Positions 46,248 to 58,102 of a stretch of DNA of 64,000 bases are shown here, one piece after another (the first letter of the stretch is position 1; every line of letters begins with the position of its first letter). Position numbers and translations under genes: made by a program. The DNA is from Dipteris shenzhenensis (Eukaryota > Polypodiophyta > Polypodiopsida > Gleicheniales): the NCBI GenBank assembly GCA_047967505.1, contig CM106540.1. One strand, 5' to 3'. Under the pieces are notes generated by a model that had not been told where the DNA came from, ran no database searches, and saw only the letters and a list, made by a program, of their open reading frames with translations.

Positions 46248-49200
46248 TTACACCATAGTCTGTATGCCTAGTTTGTTCAATGGGGTATGGATAATGCCAA
46301 TTAAGCGCTGCTCTATAATGTGCTGTGCACCTTCCACAAGTCCCCTGACCACTTCAGCAGCAGGCAGAATATCCTTGATCAATCCAACTCCTTCGCCAGC
46401 ATAGATAGCCATGCTGTCAATTTCACCTGTCGCTGTGCTGTTTGGAGCAATGCCTGAGAAACGTGGAATCACTTTCTCCTAAAAAAAGATCAGTGCAAGT
46501 ACCAAAACATTTAGTGTAAGAAAACACTAGTATAAACAAAGTTTGCATCTCTCTCTCTCTCTCTCTCTATGGACGATGGTTTCATTTAAGCCCCACAGTG
46601 CTTACAGATTTAGCCCTCACATGCAGTCCGAATCACCATGGGACAGCTCCATATACCTAGATAAATCCAGGAACATTCCCAAACACATCCTCTAAAAACA
46701 CAACATAGTGCAGTTTCAATCTCATGATAGTCACTCACAAGGTTGAAAACCATAAACTCCATCATGCATAGCAGGGACTAGCTACTATGACATCCCCACT
46801 GACGTCATCAGAGCCCAACAGTGGGTGTAGACCATAGTATAAAAATATGCTCTCACACATACAAATCCACACACCCACACATACTTGAGCATCAATTTAT
46901 ACAAAGTCTTCGTAGCTCCATGTCTCATCACGTCAATTCAAACTAGCAGCAGGATGCAAGATTATGGTTGCATGAATACAGCAAGACTTCAGGCTCTGAC
47001 ACTATGTCACATGCAGGAGTTGGAGACAGGAACATGCACTGATGAGATCCAGGGTTGCTACCTTTTCATGTTTGACAGACATCAGTAGCAGATCTTGGAT
47101 ATGTTCCACAGCCACCAGGACTCTCGGAGGGACCCAGTCGGGCCCACGCGGAGCTTAAACTACTCATGACCAACACATGATACATGACACACGGTCATAA
47201 GACAACAGGAACTATTCTTGGAGCACAGTTTTTCTTGTTCCTCCTCGTTTTATCAGTAGTTTCATGACACTGATAGACACTTCTAGTTTTCCTATGAACC
47301 AAATGTCTCATGTTGATTTCAGTTTCTTGGTCTCATAGACATTTCGGGCCTTTGGGGCAGAAGACAATAAACTGAAATCAAGAACATGAGAATTTGAATT
47401 GTTTATGCCAGAAAGATTTATAGCCCTCTGCCATGATAATAATAGAGATTGAGACAAAGTCTCTCAATGTTGATGCCATAGGCTTGCAAGATGGTACTTC
47501 TCTGGATGATATGGCCACTAAACTGGCATACTAGTGCATTTGAGGAAGCCTTTAAGCATGGGAACTCTAATCTTGGGAGATTCAGTTTAGATTTACAGAA
47601 GTCAGCCCACTGTTTTCAGAAAGAAAACCTCACTGAGTAACTTCCAAATTATTTGTTTTGTTGGCCCTTATTATTTGCATGTGACCTGTACCTATCTACA
47701 TGGCAATCAATACTATGTTGCCCTCTTTCTCATTGTAGCATCCGTTTCTTATCTTCTCACATTAACAAGCAATACTTCCGACCTGTCCCACTGCTACTCT
47801 TTCCCTTTAACTCCTACAGTCTAAGCCTTTCTCCATCCTCAGGTGTTATGACGAGACATATAATACAAGGTAGCTTCCAATATCATGGCATGGTTTGATA
47901 TGAAGAAAGGCTCTCAGCTCTCAGCTGAGCAGAGATCTGACTGCTGGATCTCCTCTACAGAACTGAAGAAAAATTTCCTCCCTGAAAGGGCACACTAGTA
48001 TTGGAACAGACAATGCTGGTACTCTCTGTGACCCAGGGCCAATATTGGTCCACTTTATTTAGAGTCTCCAAGATGGGCCGCAATCCAAAGGACACACAAA
48101 AAGATGCATTCAGCATTTGAAAGTGGCAAGGTAGGATGGCAAGTGCATATGTGTTTGACATTCTGCCACCATCCCTGCCTATGTTTTTAAAGAACCTATA
48201 CCTTCAATTTCTCTTCCAATCTCTTTAAAAATTTTTTCTTCAATACAAAAGTCCATGATCTCATGAATGCAAAATCTGGCCAAGCTTTTAAGGTGCTTTT
48301 TTAAAACATTTAATCAAAATAAAAGCAGAGTAGGGTCACCAAGCACAAGGACAAAAGCTGGATTTGGAAGAGATCAACCTACTGCTGACCACATTTTCTT
48401 GTCAAAGTTCATTTCATGGGCTGCTAGAAAACCCTTGACATTACATCTAGGCATTGACCTGATTCAAAAATTGTGCATGCTTTTTAAAACTTAAGGTCCT
48501 TTTCAAAGAGCTGGTTCGAGAAACAAGGTGTTTCATGTGAGCTGCTTGAAATGTTTGCACTCCACCAAAAACATAGGTCAATTTCTTGCATTTGTAGTAG
48601 CCCAGCTCCTGTATGGCTACTGCCCACCATGGAAGATTGCAGAAAAAGAAGCATACTTTGGGATCCAATGTGGTGAAACCGTTACAGGCATTTCAACAAG
48701 CTTGGGCTATAATTCTGCAAGCACTCATGAGACAAGAAGATGCTTTTTCCTTTCTTCTTTTGCAAAAAAGAAACTTCTGATAAAAATTAAAGGAAAAACC
48801 AGGCCAGCCTCTCGAGGGCTGCTTCACAGGGTTCTTGCTCACTGCCTACAAAAACCCTGGAATAGCCACAAGCCGATTAGGGAGTCTTTACAACCATCTG
48901 ATACCTTGATCTATGAAGATGTAAAAGATGCCTAGAAGCAAAGTTTTACAATAGGGCCATGGGCTGTAGATGCCCATGACAATGATCATAGGGACTATAG
49001 CGGATTCTGTCAAACCACACATTCAAAATGTGGATAAGTAAAATGAAGTGTGCCATTCTGAAAGATCATTGTCATGGGCTGTAGATGCCCATGACAATGA
49101 TCATAGGGACTACAGTGGATTCTGTCAAACCACACATTCAAAAGTCCAATGAGGTGTGCCATTCTGAAAGATCTTTATGAGACAAACGACTCATCAAGGA

Positions 49201-52200
49201 TCCTATATGCCTAGATGAATCCAGGAACATTCCCAAACTCATCCTCTAAAAACACAACATAGTGCAGTTTCAATCTCATGATAGTCACTCACAAGGTTGA
49301 AAACCATAAACTCCATCATGCATAGCAGAGACTAGCTACTATGACATCCCCACTGACGTCATCAGCGCCCAACAGTGGGTGTAGACCATAGTATAAAAAT
49401 ATGCTCTCACATACAAATCCACACACCCACACATACTTGAGCATCCATTTATACAAAGTCTTCGTACTGAGTTTCTGTCGGCACTCCGGAGGTGAAGGGC
49501 AGACTCAGCCATGATGAAGGCTCCTATCCCTCCAAAATCAAATGTTCATGATAAGAATGGAGGGAGGGGTCCAAATACACAACCACCTTACAAAGGTGAC
49601 GGTGCCTAGCAATAAGTAGGACTCAAGCCAACTAGCAATGCTGGTTCTTGGGATGCTTCCAAGGAGTTTCAAAGGCTTTGTAATGACTGTCACAACTGGA
49701 GAGAGGACCAAGCCTTTTACATTCGAAGAGCTTGGGCCCTTGTTGCTGCATGAGGAAGCCCGGGAGAAACTGTACTAGAACAACAATGACGAGGCCCTTA
49801 TGACAAAGGAAAAGACGAGCAATCACGGCAAGGTAAAGTTCAAAGAGGATTCCAATGTGATGATGGTGGAGACAAAAAGAAGAAGTCTTTCTACTGTGAA
49901 AAGCCTGGACACTTTGCAAGAAGAAGAAAGTAGATCAAAAGAGGAAGAGGGAAGGCAAGCCCAATGAAGAGACGAAGCCTGAATCAGCCAATGTGACAAC
50001 AGGAGAGTTGTTTATAGTCATTGAGCCTTGTTCCGCACATGCATTGACTAAAAACGAAGAAGGCTGGTATGCTAACAGTGGAGCATCTCGTTAGATGTCA
50101 AACAGGAAAAGCTGGCACAAAGCAATGGAACCTGCACATCCGAATTCAAATGTGACTATGGGAGATAATCGCATGTGTCCTGTTAAGGAAATAGGAAGTA
50201 TTCCTTTCATCATTGACTCAGGAAGAAGGTAATCTCTAACGTACTCTGCGTGTCTGATCTTTGTAAGAACTTTCTTTTCTGTGAGTCAGATGACTAGGAA
50301 CAACAAGATGAAAGTGGAGTTTCATGATCAGGAGATGTTGGACAAATCAAAGGAGCCTGGAGAGATCTTGCCACGAAGAGTCGAAAAAGATGGTCTATAT
50401 CAGATCTGCGTATTGATGGTTCATGGAAACACAGACAGCTCCAATCTATGGCATGAGAGATTCAAGCATGTCAACTATGGTACCTTGTCAGAGATAGTAG
50501 AAGTGGAAGAGTCTAAGGCCACATCCAGGGCCAAGGCTCCGCTGGAGTTGCTTCATTCCACCATTGTCAACTCAATCATTTGCATCTCATGCTATTCCTT
50601 ACCTTTCATTGATGTTTTAGCCATATGGTTTGGGGTTTACTACCTGGCTAAGAATTCCAATCTTTGACAAGTTGAAGGAATGAAGGGCCCAGGTAGAAAA
50701 GGAGTCGGGACAAGAAGTAAAGATGTTCTGCACCGACAGAGGGGGAGAGTTCACCTCAGAAGCATTTGATGCTTGCTGTAAGAAGAGTGGGATCAACAGA
50801 TAGCTCACCATAGCTCACACACCCCAGCAAAACGAAAGAAAGGACCATGTGATAGTGGACATGGGGCTAAGTATAGCTGAGGGGAAAGAACCTTCCTATT
50901 GGGGTGACACGGTTCATGCAGCAACACACATCCTGAACACGACAAAGACAAGGCAGTTGAGGATAAGACCCCACATGAAGCCTAATATGGTAAGAAGCCT
51001 ATCATTTCCCATTTTAGCTGCGGGGAGTGTTGGTTGTAGCAAGCAACCTCCACCTCTTTTTTCTAACAAATAACTTTTTCATATTAACTAATGACAAACC
51101 TGGCCATAAATCACAGAATGACCGATTGCTGGTTGCTGCAACTCATTTTCATCTTCCCGAAGCTGATCCTTCCACTTCAGATAAAATTTGGTCTTAATCA
51201 CTCTCTGAGCAGCTCCAGGCCACCTTCCACGCCCAAAAAGGAAAGTGTAATCTGTATCACCAATTGACGCTTCGACTACCATTTGCTTGTATAATGGATG
51301 TGCATTCGCTTCCTGTGAAGCAATAAACCTGGAGAAAGACGTCAAGATATCAATTGCTGGAGAAAAATAGTGTGTCACAAAACAAATTTACCAAAATTCA
51401 GCAGCAATGGTCACCGTGTTCCAAGACAGACACCCTGTGCCCCAAGGGCTAGTGCAGCAACATAGCCACGTGCATCCGTGATGCCACCAGCAGCTATAAC
51501 TGGAATTTGTGTACATTTTAAAGCCTCCACAACCATTGGAAGGAGTGTCATAAGTCCCAACTGCCAAGAAAGAGATTCACTCCTCAGTTTTAAATACAGA
51601 AGAAAAGGCCACATGGTGGGAGAGCCAGCAGACTCAAGTTCTATCCTTTCTAAAGCAATGTACATCAACGGCGGCCAACGTGGACAAGTCGCCATCTTGA
51701 GATAATAACAGTATATATCTAGATGGATTCAAACTGATCCTCTGAAAACAAAACAAATCATGCAATTTGAATCTCATGCAAGCTGAAAACGATAAAGCCT
51801 AGCATGCATAGCAGAACTAGCCATTGTTCACTCGCATTTTAAAGTTTGCTCCTTGGGTAAAGCTGTACGTATGGAATAATCTCTTGAGATTAAGGACCCT
51901 TAAATAGGAGTATTGCTGACCAAACCACTGGAGGAATATGGTGAGAGCCAATAGGAGATTTAGCAATCGGTTCTTAAAGACAATTTCGTTTAAAAATGCC
52001 CTGAACAGCCTCGATACCGCAAAAATATAGTTACAATAAAAGATACTCCTCCAAACAACTATCCTATTACCTGCCCAATAACGTGTCCTCCTGCTTCAAC
52101 TCCCTGGACTATCACTGCATCGACACCAGCAGCTGCCGCTTTCTCTGCTTCCTTAACGCTACCTACCTGTCATCGAATCACAACCGATGCTTGATGATAA

Positions 52201-52710
52201 GACGGAACTGCAGTCCTTCATAAGCCGGTCTTTGGTGCTTTAGTAGGAGAGTATTTTAGACTTGCACCTGGTGTACAACTTTTACACCTGCAGCATGCGC
52301 TTGATCGACTAGTTCCTTTGGATAATCGCCCCAGGAAACGTGCAACACCGCGACCTTCTCCTCCAAAAGAGCCAAAACGTTTTGCTCGTGAGCAAAAGCT
52401 AGAACCACGCCGACTCCAAATGGCTTGCTTGTGAGCTTTCTGGTCTGATGAATCAACTCCTTTACAATGTCTGGGCGATCCTACAGCCGTGCAAAAGGAG
52501 ACTGAGGTAAGGCATTGAAATGGAATTTCTGTAAGATAAAAACAATCACCCAAAGAAAGCCCAAAGCAATCCAACCTGGTCAGGAGCTCGCAAAAGTCCG
52601 AGGCCACCGGCATTAGCAACCGCTGCTACGAGGGGAGGTCCAGAGATGTCTGGCCCGAGGGGAGCCTGCACAACTCCACACTCAAAGCCAAGGACGCTAC
52701 CCCAGCCCAT
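46248..52710 (-). CDS. nitronate monooxygenase (2-nitropropane dioxygenase family)
   Basis: Six exons, minus, all GT-AG with matching phases: 52710-52576, 52480-52268, 52166-52071, 51560-51415, 51328-51100, 46478-46248, giving 349 residues, the usual plant length. FMN-dependent TIM-barrel enzymes of this family oxidise alkyl nitronates to carbonyl compounds and nitrite. Visible marks: QAPLGPDISG and AVANAGGLGLL near the N-terminus, KPFGVGVVLAF, VDAVIVQGVEAGGHVIG, then IPVIAAGGITDARGYVAALALGAQGVCLGTRF (FMN phosphate loop; quoted here as IPVIAAGGI and GAQGVCLGTR). The end reads MAIYAGEGVGLIKDI. No lesion seen. The last intron is 4.6 kb and contains a copia remnant and duplicated segments, so correct splicing across it decides whether the gene works. 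It is the only clear host gene here. Confidence 0.92.
46655..46913. repeat. 260-bp intronic direct repeat, copy 1
   Basis: Nearly identical to 49208-49468 (for example CATAGTGCAGTTTCAATCTC and CCCCACTGACGTCATCAG in both). Lies within the last intron of the nitronate monooxygenase gene. A CT microsatellite precedes it at about 46546-46568. Confidence 0.92.
48959..49185. repeat. 115-bp tandem duplication containing a hairpin
   Basis: The unit ATGGGCTGTAGATGCCCATG...CATTCTGAAAGATC occurs twice, 115 bp apart. The second copy begins GTCATGGGCTGTAGATGCCC, and GTCATGGGC can pair with GCCCATGAC to form a short stem. Confidence 0.88.
49208..49468. repeat. 260-bp intronic direct repeat, copy 2
   Basis: Copy of 46655-46913 about 2.55 kb away in the same intron, differing at only a handful of sites. 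It directly precedes the copia remnant at 49480. Confidence 0.92.
49480..51065 (+). pseudogene. copia gag-protease-integrase remnant inside an intron
   Basis: Plus-strand blocks in copia order: a gag tail (QRLCNDCHNW), CCHC knuckle (FYCEKPGHFARRRK, about 49890), protease (YANSGASR, about 50070), GAG-pre-integrase (LWHERFKHVNYGTL, about 50446), and integrase catalytic parts (CTDRGGEFTSEAFDACCKK about 50735, HTPQQNERK about 50820, YWGDTVHAATHILN about 50900). Each part has frame breaks. Opposite in direction to the host gene, it lies in the last intron and ends near exon 5. RT and LTRs were not found, so it is truncated at both ends. Confidence 0.85.
51719..51830. repeat. diverged third copy of the intronic repeat
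   Basis: Words such as CTAGATGGATTCAAACTGATCC and TGAATCTCATG...TAGCATGCATAGCAG follow the order of the 260-bp repeat but with many changes and a shorter length. Located in intron 3 of the nitronate monooxygenase gene, between exons 3 and 4. Confidence 0.65.
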
Positions 52711-54866
52711 CGAAAGAAATCTCTACTCTGCTTTTGATGAAGGGTCGCGAACACAAACGCTAGTGCGACACTGTCTATAAATTTGCAAACTTCCAAAGTC
52801 ATCAACCAAGTGCCAATCACAGAAACACAGTACGTTATTGAAATATTGCACCCAATTCATAGTTTTTATAGTTGAACGCTGCTGAGGACTCACGGTCGGG
52901 AGAGTTTCCTACTTTGCTTTGAACTTCTTCCGAGCTGAGAGTTCAACTTAGGCTTGGATTCTCTCACAGCTCTCCACTTCACCTTGCCAATACAGAAAAT
53001 TCATGTGTTTCTCTCCTCAACAGAACATAGATGTGGATCCATGACTGAGTTACCAATTAAAAAAAACATACATGTGGATCCATAGGATATAAACAATTCA
53101 TGTGATTGAGTTACCAAAACTTCATGTGCTTCTCTCCTCAACCGAACATAGATGTGGATGCATAGGATATAAACTAGTCATGTGATTGAGTTGCCAACAA
53201 ATAAATATTTGTATACTCAATCCCACGTTCCACAAGGACGGTCTCTTATAAGTGTGTGGGTTCTTGAGTGGACCCCACTACACACTATGACTACATTGTA
53301 TGCCCTCTTGATTCTGCAAATTTTCTATGTTGCAAATCAGACTCACACTCCATGATAGCAATCCCAAGTATTTTCATAAAGCTTTTTTCAATCAGGATTT
53401 TTGTTAAAATAAGAAACATCAAACATGTGAATTGCGGAAAACAACGATGTCACCTATGATGGCAAGTCCAACACCTACCATGACCTTATCCACTTCCAAA
53501 GGTCACTTGTCCCTTGCACACACAAAGGGGTATCACTCTCATACAACCATGCACACTCTTCACTTTTAATTAAGTAGTGGAAAAGGTAGGAGGGGAGGGT
53601 GGAAAGGCAAGGGGAGGGTAATCAGGAAGTCCCTCTATCTATGAGAATCGGGGTCCCTTCCCCTCTTATTTATGAGGGTGAGAATTTATACTTTTATATA
53701 TACAAAATCTTCATGTAGCCTTGTGTCTCTTTGACCTTATCTTAATTAGGATACTCCACCTTTTCACCTAAAAAATCTATTGAATTTCTTAAATGAAAAT
53801 TAAAAGGCATTTTCTCTTTAAGTTATATGCATGGAATAATTTGTTGATATTAAGTGCCTTTAGAATACATAGATGGGAAGTATTGATGAGCACACTAACA
53901 GAGGAATCAGGTGAGAGCCATAAGGGGGGGTTGAACTCATTGATGGATTCTTACCCAAGACCTTACCAATTGTGCTCTTTGTTGAGTATTGAACAATTTG
54001 CTTAAGCGATTTGCTAGTGTTGCTTCCAATAGAAGTCTAACACAATCCTATATTTAACCTATAACCCATTTATAATCATGGAATGAATAATGATATTGAT
54101 GGATTCTTATGGATTTAAATAAAATCTTACTAAAAATCTTATAGTGGTAGCTTCTTTACTTGAAGGAGACGTAAAGTAAAAAATGCAAGTCTTGATGGCA
54201 ATCACTAACTTCACTAGTTGACATTGACTATCAAACTTTCATTATATCTGATTTCATTTATTGGCTATCAACTTGAATTTTGAAGTGCTCTCATGGCATC
54301 TTGGAGATTCTCCCCTTCTTCTTTTTTCCTTTTGAAGTTCTTCCCCCCTTTCTTTGAGAGTAGACAAGGGTGAGACAATCTCTTCTATGATAGAAGAGTG
54401 ATTTAGTCACTTACCTTGGATCTTGCTTTAGTGTTAATGAGGGCTTTTTCAAGTTCTTAGGTGCAAGAGCTTTTTGAGGAGATTGTGGCTTGAGGTTTTG
54501 AGATCTTATTTTTTGAAAGGGAGTGTGCACAAGGGGTGCAGAATGAAGCTTTGAGTCCAAGGAAGAGTGTGAAGCCCCTCATTGCCTTTTCTTTGAAGGC
54601 AGTCAACCCTTTTCCCTACTTTCAGGTAGTCACATGGAGGTAAGCATTTCAACACTTTGATAAAGTGTGAGTGAAAGCTGACAAACCAAAGGAGCAAGAT
54701 TTCAACACTTTAAGAAAGTGAGTGATAGTGACAACAAGGATGTTTTTTTCATGTTAGTTTCATTAATAAGCACAAGTTTTGTATGGCTTGTGAAAGTTTA
54801 TATGCTCTTATAAAAATAAAAGCTCAGTATACTTGCCACAATTTGAAACTAAAATTAAAAAGAGAG
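52711..54866. other. upstream region of the nitronate monooxygenase gene, no other gene
   Basis: No coding frame with recognisable motifs. The promoter of the minus-strand gene should lie just right of 52710, but I could not place a TATA box with confidence. The sequence becomes very AT-rich after about 53650. Confidence 0.5.
53001..53240. repeat. 121-bp tandem duplication upstream of the host gene
   Basis: TCTCTCCTCAAC.GAACATAGATGTGGAT recurs at about 53010 and 53131, with the following GATATAAAC.A.TCATGTGATTGAGTT also duplicated. It lies about 300-530 bp upstream of the nitronate monooxygenase start codon. Confidence 0.8.
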
Positions 54867-55490
54867 TGTTAAATTACACGGCGTAGCGGAACAGAAACTG
54901 AACAAAGAATAGAGAGTACACAGCAAACTGGAGATAAACAAAATTTTCCTTTAATACTGATGTAGTACAGATGATGGCTCCGTCCACCCATGCACTCCCA
55001 CAGTGGAGCTTAGATGGCGATCTAGACAGATACTAGGTGAAGAGCTACTAGTTGGAAGATCTGATCTAGTACAATGGACTAGGGAGGTCGCCTCTTTATA
55101 GCTATGAGGGTGGTAGTCGGATCAACGTAGTGGGTGGAACCAACCTAGTTGGTGAAGCCGACCAGCCAACCTAGTCGGTGGAACTGACTAGTCATCCATG
55201 GAATATTCAAGGAATATTTCTTATACCATCGCTTTGGGGGCTCTCGCCCCCGAACGCCCACCAAGGGGGGGCCAGCTGGCCCCCAAGCCCCAGCAAGAAT
55301 AAGGGGCTCTCACACAATCACCTTTCTACCATCAACGGTCTCATTGATAGACCTCATCTGACATGCAAGTCAGGATCCATCCAGTGTCTCGGGCCCACAC
55401 ATGGCTTCTCCTCATATGGGGGCCTTACAACTTGAGCACCTTGGACCACTAGTGGTTACCAAGAGGGTGGGGCATTGAACATATCTAACA
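54867..55490 (-). repeat. 3' LTR of full-length copia element
   Basis: 624 bp from TGTTAAATTACACGG to CATATCTAACA. A polypurine tract (minus strand GAGGGGGGG) follows at 55491-55498. Matches 59715-60350 with scattered substitutions. Confidence 0.93.
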
Positions 55491-55519
55491 CCCCCCCTCA
55501 ATGTCCACCCGTAGGTGAA

Positions 55520-57269
55520 CTACCTTCTCAGCCCAATGCCGAGTCTTTGAAGATGACCCTGAAGCTTATCCTTCCCGAGTGCCTTGGTGAAGATATCTGC
55601 TCCATTTTGCTCTGTTGGACAATAGACCAATTCCACTATCCCGTCCTTGATCAAATCACGCACATAGTGATACTGAATCTCTATATGTTTTGTGTGTGCA
55701 TGAAACACTGGATTTTTAGCAATGGCCATGCAACTTTGATTGTCGCACCTTAGCACAGTTGCCTCATCCTCTTGCACTCCCATGTGCCATGACATCCTCC
55801 TTAGCCACACTGCTTCACAAGTAGCAAAACATGGTGCCTTGTACTCAGCCTCGGTTGAAGACAATTTCCCTTTTGGTTGTTTCTTTTACTGATCCAAGAG
55901 AAGATACCTGAACCTAAAGAGAAACAATATCTAGAAACTGATTTCCTGGAATCAACATCTTCAGCCCAATGTGAGTCACAATGACCATCCAAGGAAGTGC
56001 CCGTACCATAAGTGATGCCATAATCAAGAGTGCCCTTCACATACCTAAGCACCTGCATCCCTGCATTCCAATGATTCTCCCACGGCTTATTGGAGAACCT
56101 GCTCAAAACACCAACAGCAAAACTGATGTCCGGTCTGGTGTTGCACAGATAGATGAGACTACCGACCAACTTCATGTACCTCCCGATGTCTGCTGGTGGT
56201 GAGGCATCCTCCACAGAAAGCCTTGCATTTACCTCCATAGTGTAGCTATCTCCTTGCACTCGGACATACCAAATGCCTTTAAGATCTCCCTTGCATATTT
56301 CTGTTGAGAGATGAAGATCTTGCTAGGCTCTTGCTAGACTTCAATCCCCAAACAATAGTGCATCAAGCCTAAGTTTGTCATCTTAAACTCTGTGCTCAAC
56401 GCTTTTCTAGTCTGCTGGATCATGTCTTCATAGTCACTTGTAATAAGGAGATCATCCACATATAGAACAATAATAGCAGATTTTCCACCTTTCCTGTACA
56501 CATACAAGTTAGCATCTGAGGCACATCTTTTGAAGTTTAATTTATGAAAGAATTTGTCTATTCGTTGGTACCATGCTCTTGGGGCCTGTTACAACCTGTA
56601 CAGAGCCTTCTTGAGCTTACATACCTTGTTCTCAGAATGGGGGGCCTTAAACCCTAGTGGCTGAGCCACATACACCTCCTCCTTGAGATCACCATTCAAG
56701 AATGCTGATTTAACATCCATTTGATAAACTGGCCACTTTTTATGAGCAAGCATCAATAGTACTGTGCGAATAGTGGTCATTCTGGCAGTTAGAGCGAAAG
56801 ATTCCTAAAAATCAAACCCTTCAACCTGCGAAAATCCTTGTGCAACCAATTTGGCTTTGTACTTTTCCAAAGTCCCATCGGCCTTGTACTTTACCTTCCA
56901 AACCCACTTGGTGCCAATAACCCTTCTGTTAGGTGGTCGATCAACCAACTCCCAAGTTTAAATCATCATGATGCTGTCATATTCTACTTGCATAGCATTT
57001 TTCCAATCTCGGTCTGCAAGTGCTTCCTCCAAACTCACAGGCTCCTTTACTTCTGTAATAATCTCAGCCATCAAGGCCATATTGACTATGTGAGCAGAAG
57101 CCATCCTTTGCTCCTCGATTTTCTGAGACCACCGCCTTGGTCCATCTGCATGCTGCTCAATAGACATAGGCATCTGGTTATCATGGTCATAGAGCTGCCT
57201 TACCCATCGCAGCAATGGCTTTTCCAGTTGTGTAACAACAGGTTGGTGACTTATACCTTCATCACCTGA
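55520..57269 (-). pseudogene. copia reverse transcriptase and RNase H
   Basis: [23 protein letters not shown] (about 56700; [10 protein letters not shown] is the core), then LYVDDLLITSD (about 56450, catalytic YVDD), then YCLGIEV and ILKAFGMSEC. The RNase H/tether region is 55801-56259 (LIYLCNTRPDISFAVGVLSR) and 55520-55864 (STEAEYKAPCFATCEAVWLR, NPVFHAHTKHIEIQYH). Frame breaks near 55860 and 56260 and stops such as the one after KKALYRL make it inactive. Part of the integrase-RT linker is open at 56958-57389. Confidence 0.9.
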
Positions 57270-57419
57270 TATTTCCTCCTCCTTTATAGCTCCTGGGACA
57301 GGTCCATAGTGAATTACCTCTTCGCTTGATGATAAAGTGGAAGAGCTCTTCTTTGCCTCCACTGCATGTGGCTGCTCCCTGAACACCACATCGCGGCTCG
57401 CTATGATCTTCTTTGCCTC

Positions 57420-58102
57420 TCAGTCATACAACTTATAGGCTTTCTTCTCATCACAATAGCCTAAGAAGATACATTTGGTGCTTTTTGGTTGTAGCTTGTT
57501 TCTCTCTTTGTCTGGTACATGTGCACAGCATTCACACCCAAACGTTCTGAAGTGGGAGACAGATGGCTTCTTACCGCTGTAAGCCTCATGTGGTGTTTTA
57601 CCTTTGAGTGCCTTTGTATAGCTACGATTAAGGATGTAAACCACAGTATTGATGACAGCCTCAGCCCAAAAGTGGTTTGGCAGTCCAGCACCTTTCAGCA
57701 TATGCCTCCCCATCTCCACGGTGGTCCGCATTCAGTGTTCAACAACCGAATTTTGCTGAGGCGTATGTGGTGTCGTTGTTTGTCGCTTGATCCCTTTGCT
57801 CTTGCAAAAATCTCCAAACTTTGTAGAAACAAACTCACCACCACCATCTGATTTGATTTTCTTCACTTTTCTCCTTGTTTCATTTTCAACAAGCTGTAGC
57901 CATTCTTTTAATTTACCAAAAGCTTGAGCCTTTTTGCGCGAAGAAAGTACACCCACATCTTCCTACTATAGTCGTCGACAATCAATAAAAAATAGGAAGA
58001 TCCCCCCAAGGCCTGTGTAGGCATCTTACCACACAAGTCAACATGCACCAACTCTAGAGGAGCATTTGCTCTATTCTTGCTTTCTTGTGGGAATGCCTTT
58101 CA
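57420..58102 (-). pseudogene. copia integrase
   Basis: Core residues read SDGGGEFVSTKFGDFCKSKGI (Asp at about 57850; shown as SDGGGEFVSTKF) and HTPQQNSVVE (about 57755), with YSRK near 57965. The C-terminal part is NHFWAEAVINTVVYILNRS, then FGCECCAHVP and KCIFLGYCDE. A stop replaces the codon after VVEH, and a frame shift occurs near 57955. It would insert the element DNA into the genome. Confidence 0.9.

Noticed and set aside
48528-48935. 135-codon frame in the last intron of the host gene
   Set aside because: No recognisable domain; an intronic chance frame is more likely.
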